From the NCBI GenBank assembly GCA_028583415.1, contig CM053267.1, positions 44,442,834-44,506,833 of the forward strand: DNA of 64,000 bases, written 5' to 3'. Shown piece after piece: positions 60,850-64,000 of this stretch; within the stretch, counting starts at the first letter, position 1; every line of letters begins with the position of its first letter. The notes under the pieces were generated by a model that saw only the letters and a list, made by a program, of their open reading frames with translations, had not been told where the DNA came from and did no database searches. The translations under genes were made by a program, and so were the position numbers. This stretch comes from Protea cynaroides. Its lineage: Eukaryota; Streptophyta; Magnoliopsida; Proteales; Proteaceae.

Positions 60850-62756
60850 ATCAAATAAAGGAAAGCTATGGCATACTAGCTTTAGCATACATAATCCATT
60901 AATTAATTAACCAGAAAGGGGGAAAAAGAGAAGATGCACATGCCCATTAGTGCCTCTCTTCCCTCTTCCCTGATGTCCCCTCCTCTTCCATTTTCACCTC
61001 CACCTCTAGTGGTGTAGAAGTCACTACTTTCATCTCCACCTCTGGTAGTGTAGTAGTAGTGTACGATTCCACTTTCACCTCCACCTCTGATAGTGTAGAA
61101 GTATCCTATGACTGCCAATAGACTAGAAAATAAAATAAAATAAAAAAATCCGATAGGCTTCCAAATGTGAATATGACTGTGACTCTAGCAGTAAAATGGG
61201 AAAAGCTATGTCCAATGTATCATTCAGTAGAGGTTAGGCTTCCTTATTCTCAAAAGCCCACTCATTCCCCGGTTGTCAGATTATTAGTGTTGCTTATATT
61301 TCCAAATGAATAATGTGGGTTTTTTCAAAGGCCCAATCATTTTTCTTCTTTTGTTTTTTTATTTCTATCTTTGACTGTTTTGAAGTTTGAGATGCTCATT
61401 GACTCTTTTACTATTATCTTTTGAAAAAACGAAAGAAATGACAAGGAATAATTCAATTTTAATGATCATGGTGGTTGGAGAATATGAGAGAGTGTGTGTA
61501 TTTGAGACTTACGAATCTACGATTTGACCGAAAAGGCAACAAGGTTAGTTTGCTGCATGTATTTTCATTTTTTTTTTTTTTTTTTTTTTGTCTTCTGGGT
61601 TTTCTGAAGAGCATGGATTGAAGATTTCGATGCTGCAATCCCAGCCGGGTCATCTTCATGCTTCGTATTGATAGTTCAGTTATGTCGGTTTGATCTTCCA
61701 GGGGACGAACAGGATGAAAGAGTAAAGTTGGAATGAAGTAAGACGGTGGAAGAAGAACAAATTGAAACAATATTTCTCATTTCTGACGTACCTTTCTCCT
61801 TTCACCTTTCAGAATATTCACATAGAAAACTACTTGCTAGCATTGGAGGTATGAACCAAGAACCTCAAACCTTTTTCTTATTAAAATTTCAAAGTTGTTT
61901 TTCCTCTTATCCAACGCTTCCATTAACTTTTTTCCACCAATATCTTACACTGGACCATTTTTATTTAATTGAATTTCCATTGTTTTGCCTCTTACCCAAC
62001 ATTTCAATTACCCTTCTCATTTGATTTCGATTGATATCACTGTCTTAGCATCCATAGGTTGTTGCCATAAATTAAAAAAAAAAAAAAAAAAAAAAGTTTC
62101 CTTCTGTAGATGAGATGAACAGTCACCGATTGACCAAGGGAAAAATAAAGTTGAATGATCTCCATCTTTTCCCCAAAAAACGCACTCTGACGGCAAAAGA
62201 AAAAGAAATTTCAGTAGGGAATCTTGCTTTTGTGAGAAACTAAGTAAAAATAAAGCACATATGGCGAATAAGGTCAAAAACCAAAGACAAACTTTTCCTT
62301 TTCATAGTTATCCATTCTTGTCCAACCATGTCCACAATGAAGGGGAAAGCAACTCAAGCTCTAGTTTTATTGACTTTCAAGTCATCAATGAGAATATGAT
62401 AACATAAGGTATAATCTCAAAACCAAGTACACCGAATTTATACAGTTCTTATAGTAGGACAGTCAAAGTTTTCATCCAAGTGAAAAGGCTACCCACAATA
62501 CATAATATTTCCGCCGCCCCCCACAGAATGGCAACCAGTCTTGATAGTGGTTTGGTTTCAATTCTTGTCTAGCTGATATGATCCCTCTGCTGTTGCAGGC
62601 CTGGCGTGAATCTCCCCACCTTAATTAGCTCATTGTGGAAATTTCAAAATCCTGACATTCGTCTCTCCCTATCCAATTACTTTGTTTAGGCCCTTTTTAT
62701 TGAGTTCGGAACCTACAAGGTTGGCCACTACATTGCCTACTGTGAATTGAGAATAC
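60713..62756 (+). other. Upstream region of the amino acid permease
   Basis: Promoter-side DNA with poly-A and poly-T tracts (60817-60846, 61567-61589, 62071-62095) and the minisatellite at 60998-61105. No gene supported. Confidence 0.5.
60998..61105. repeat. Degenerate minisatellite around CTCCACCTCT
   Basis: CTCCACCTCT followed by a GGTGTAGAAG-like tail occurs at 60998, 61034 and 61079 (spacing 36 and 45 bp). The minus strand reads as repeated YTTRGG..E, but there is no gene context. Confidence 0.7.
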
Positions 62757-63825
62757 ATGGCGGTCCTACCCTCTCTTGATGATGATGACCATAAAATAAG
62801 AACTGGTAAAATTAGCAAAGACTAGTTATATTTTCTTGATTCATTTATTTGTTCTGCAATTGAATCCTGATTTTGGTGCCTCCTGGGCGAGAAATATCTT
62901 CTTCTAACAGGCACCTTAAGGTCGAGTATTGCTCATATAATTACTGCAGTTATCGGCTCTGGAGTTCTATCTCTAGCATGGAGTGTTGCACAGTTAGGAT
63001 GGATCGCAGGTCCACTTTCCATGTTTTTTTTTGCTGTGGTCACCTATGTTTCTTCTTTCCTCCTCTCAGATTGTTACAGATACCCTGATCCAATAACTGG
63101 AGCACGACACCACTCTTACATGGATGCTGTTAAAACCTACCTAGGTAATAAGCAACCGTCTTTTTTCTTCTCATTTTTCTCTTTCTGGAAATCCAACTTA
63201 TCTTCTTGGTAGGATTCCTGTCTTTTAGGTTATTCTCCTATTTTTTGCTTTTCCTCGCCTCTTGATTTCGTTTAGTGTAAGTTCAGGTAGAAAGCATACT
63301 TGGATATGTGGCTTGCTTCAAGTTCTGAGCCTGTATGGATTTAGTATTGCTTATGTAATTACCACTGCAACCAGTATGAGGTACTTCTCTTAATGAAACC
63401 CATGTTTAGTATACTTGATTCTGGCAAACTTCATTAATCTAACAAAGTTGACATGTTTGTGAAGTTACCAGAATTCTTCATTATGAGACACTGAACTCTT
63501 ATGTATTTATTACTTGTCTATGGCAAAACCTTGCTCTTTATTTTCTTCTCACTGGCAACTAGCTGATTTCAATATCCGTATTTCTTTTCCCATTTTTTGT
63601 GTTGCTGCAGAGCTATTCATAGATCGAATTGTTTCCACAAAAAAGGACACCAAGCTCCATGTGCATATGGAGATAGCTTTTATATGCTGCTGTTTGGAGC
63701 TATTCAGATTGGCTTTTCTCAGATACCTGATTTCCATGACATGGAATGGCTCTCCATTCTTGCTACAGTCATGTCCTTCTCCTACTCTTCCATTGGATTT
63801 GCCCTTGGCTTTGCCAAAGTAATAG
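62757..63825 (+). CDS. Amino acid permease, AAP family (5' part; runs off the window)
   Basis: Plasma-membrane H+/amino acid symporter of the AAAP/ATF family. Exons seen: 62757-62805, 62911-63144, 63287-63380, 63611-63825; GT-AG, frame kept, first 197 residues of a protein normally about 470-490 long. A short acidic N-tail (DDDDHKIRTG) leads into the first membrane helix SSIAHIITAVIGSGVLSLAW and AQLGWIAGPLSM. Then come CYRYPDPITGARHHSYMDAV, the helix LYGFSIAYVITTATSM, the extracellular loop SNCFHKKGHQAPCAY and FGAIQIGFSQIPDFHDMEWL, MSFSYSSIGFALGFAK. The ATG at 62757 has an in-frame TGA three codons upstream, which fixes the start unless an upstream exon exists. The N-tail is shorter than in most AAPs. 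The rest lies beyond 64000. No damage seen. Confidence 0.88.
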
Positions 63826-64000
63826 GTATATGTTTTGTTTTTCTTTTGGCTTAGAATTCTTACTTTGTTCACTGTAGTCACCTGTATGCGTGGGTGACAA
63901 AATTTGGTGACTGGGGTATGGTAGAGCATATATTTTCTTGTAGAAAGGCTGATCCACAGATAAACAGAGGAAACCGATTCTTCTATTGTTTTGGGTTCAT

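Overview
The window is nuclear DNA from a flowering plant. It carries plant-only gene families (a GAUT pectin glycosyltransferase, a CAX2/5-type vacuolar exchanger, a plastid NdhV subunit, an AAP amino acid permease and a coiled-coil NLR). Genes are split by GT-AG introns up to 4.6 kb long, and intergenic DNA is AT-rich and full of transposon remnants. I cannot name the species. No bacterial operon, CRISPR array, tRNA or rRNA gene was seen.

Layout, left to right. 160-1594: decayed COX15 (heme A synthase) copy that keeps its introns. 2580-7736 (-): intact SmD1 spliceosome core protein, 4 exons. 8519-8776: 129-bp tandem duplication. 9070-10590: element with long inverted ends that seems to carry captured gene pieces. 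11331-15550 (+): intact GAUT4-like galacturonosyltransferase, 9 exons, 673 aa. 17344-23393 (+): broken PHD-finger/Myb gene whose last intron holds a solo LTR with perfect target duplication (20505-21223). 24935-26059 (-): NdhV-like subunit of the chloroplast NDH complex, 4 exons. 27612-27908 (-): frameshifted exon of an ADP-glucose pyrophosphorylase large subunit. 28191-31525: CACTA-type end and fold-back elements. About 31600-35814: 5'-truncated, stop-ridden Ty1/copia retrotransposon with its 3' LTR. 39928-49402 (+): intact CAX2/5-like Ca2+(cation)/H+ exchanger, 11 coding exons, 441 aa, with a second solo LTR in an intron (46726-47909). 50022-52892 (-): single-exon 956-aa CC-NBS-LRR immune receptor. 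53826-60712: a dense cluster of small inverted-repeat elements and microsatellites. 62757 to the right edge (+): first four exons of an AAP-type amino acid permease, running out of the window.

The intact genes are unrelated housekeeping, transport and immunity genes on both strands. There is no sign that they work as one system. The most notable signals are the NLR, which has a MADA-like N-terminus and a degenerate MHD motif (L-H-P); two solo LTRs with exact 5-bp target duplications, both inside introns; and at least four families of fold-back elements present in two or three copies each. I found no convincing previously undescribed molecular system. Exon boundaries were worked out by hand from GT/AG signals, reading frame and remembered family sequence, and no search was run.
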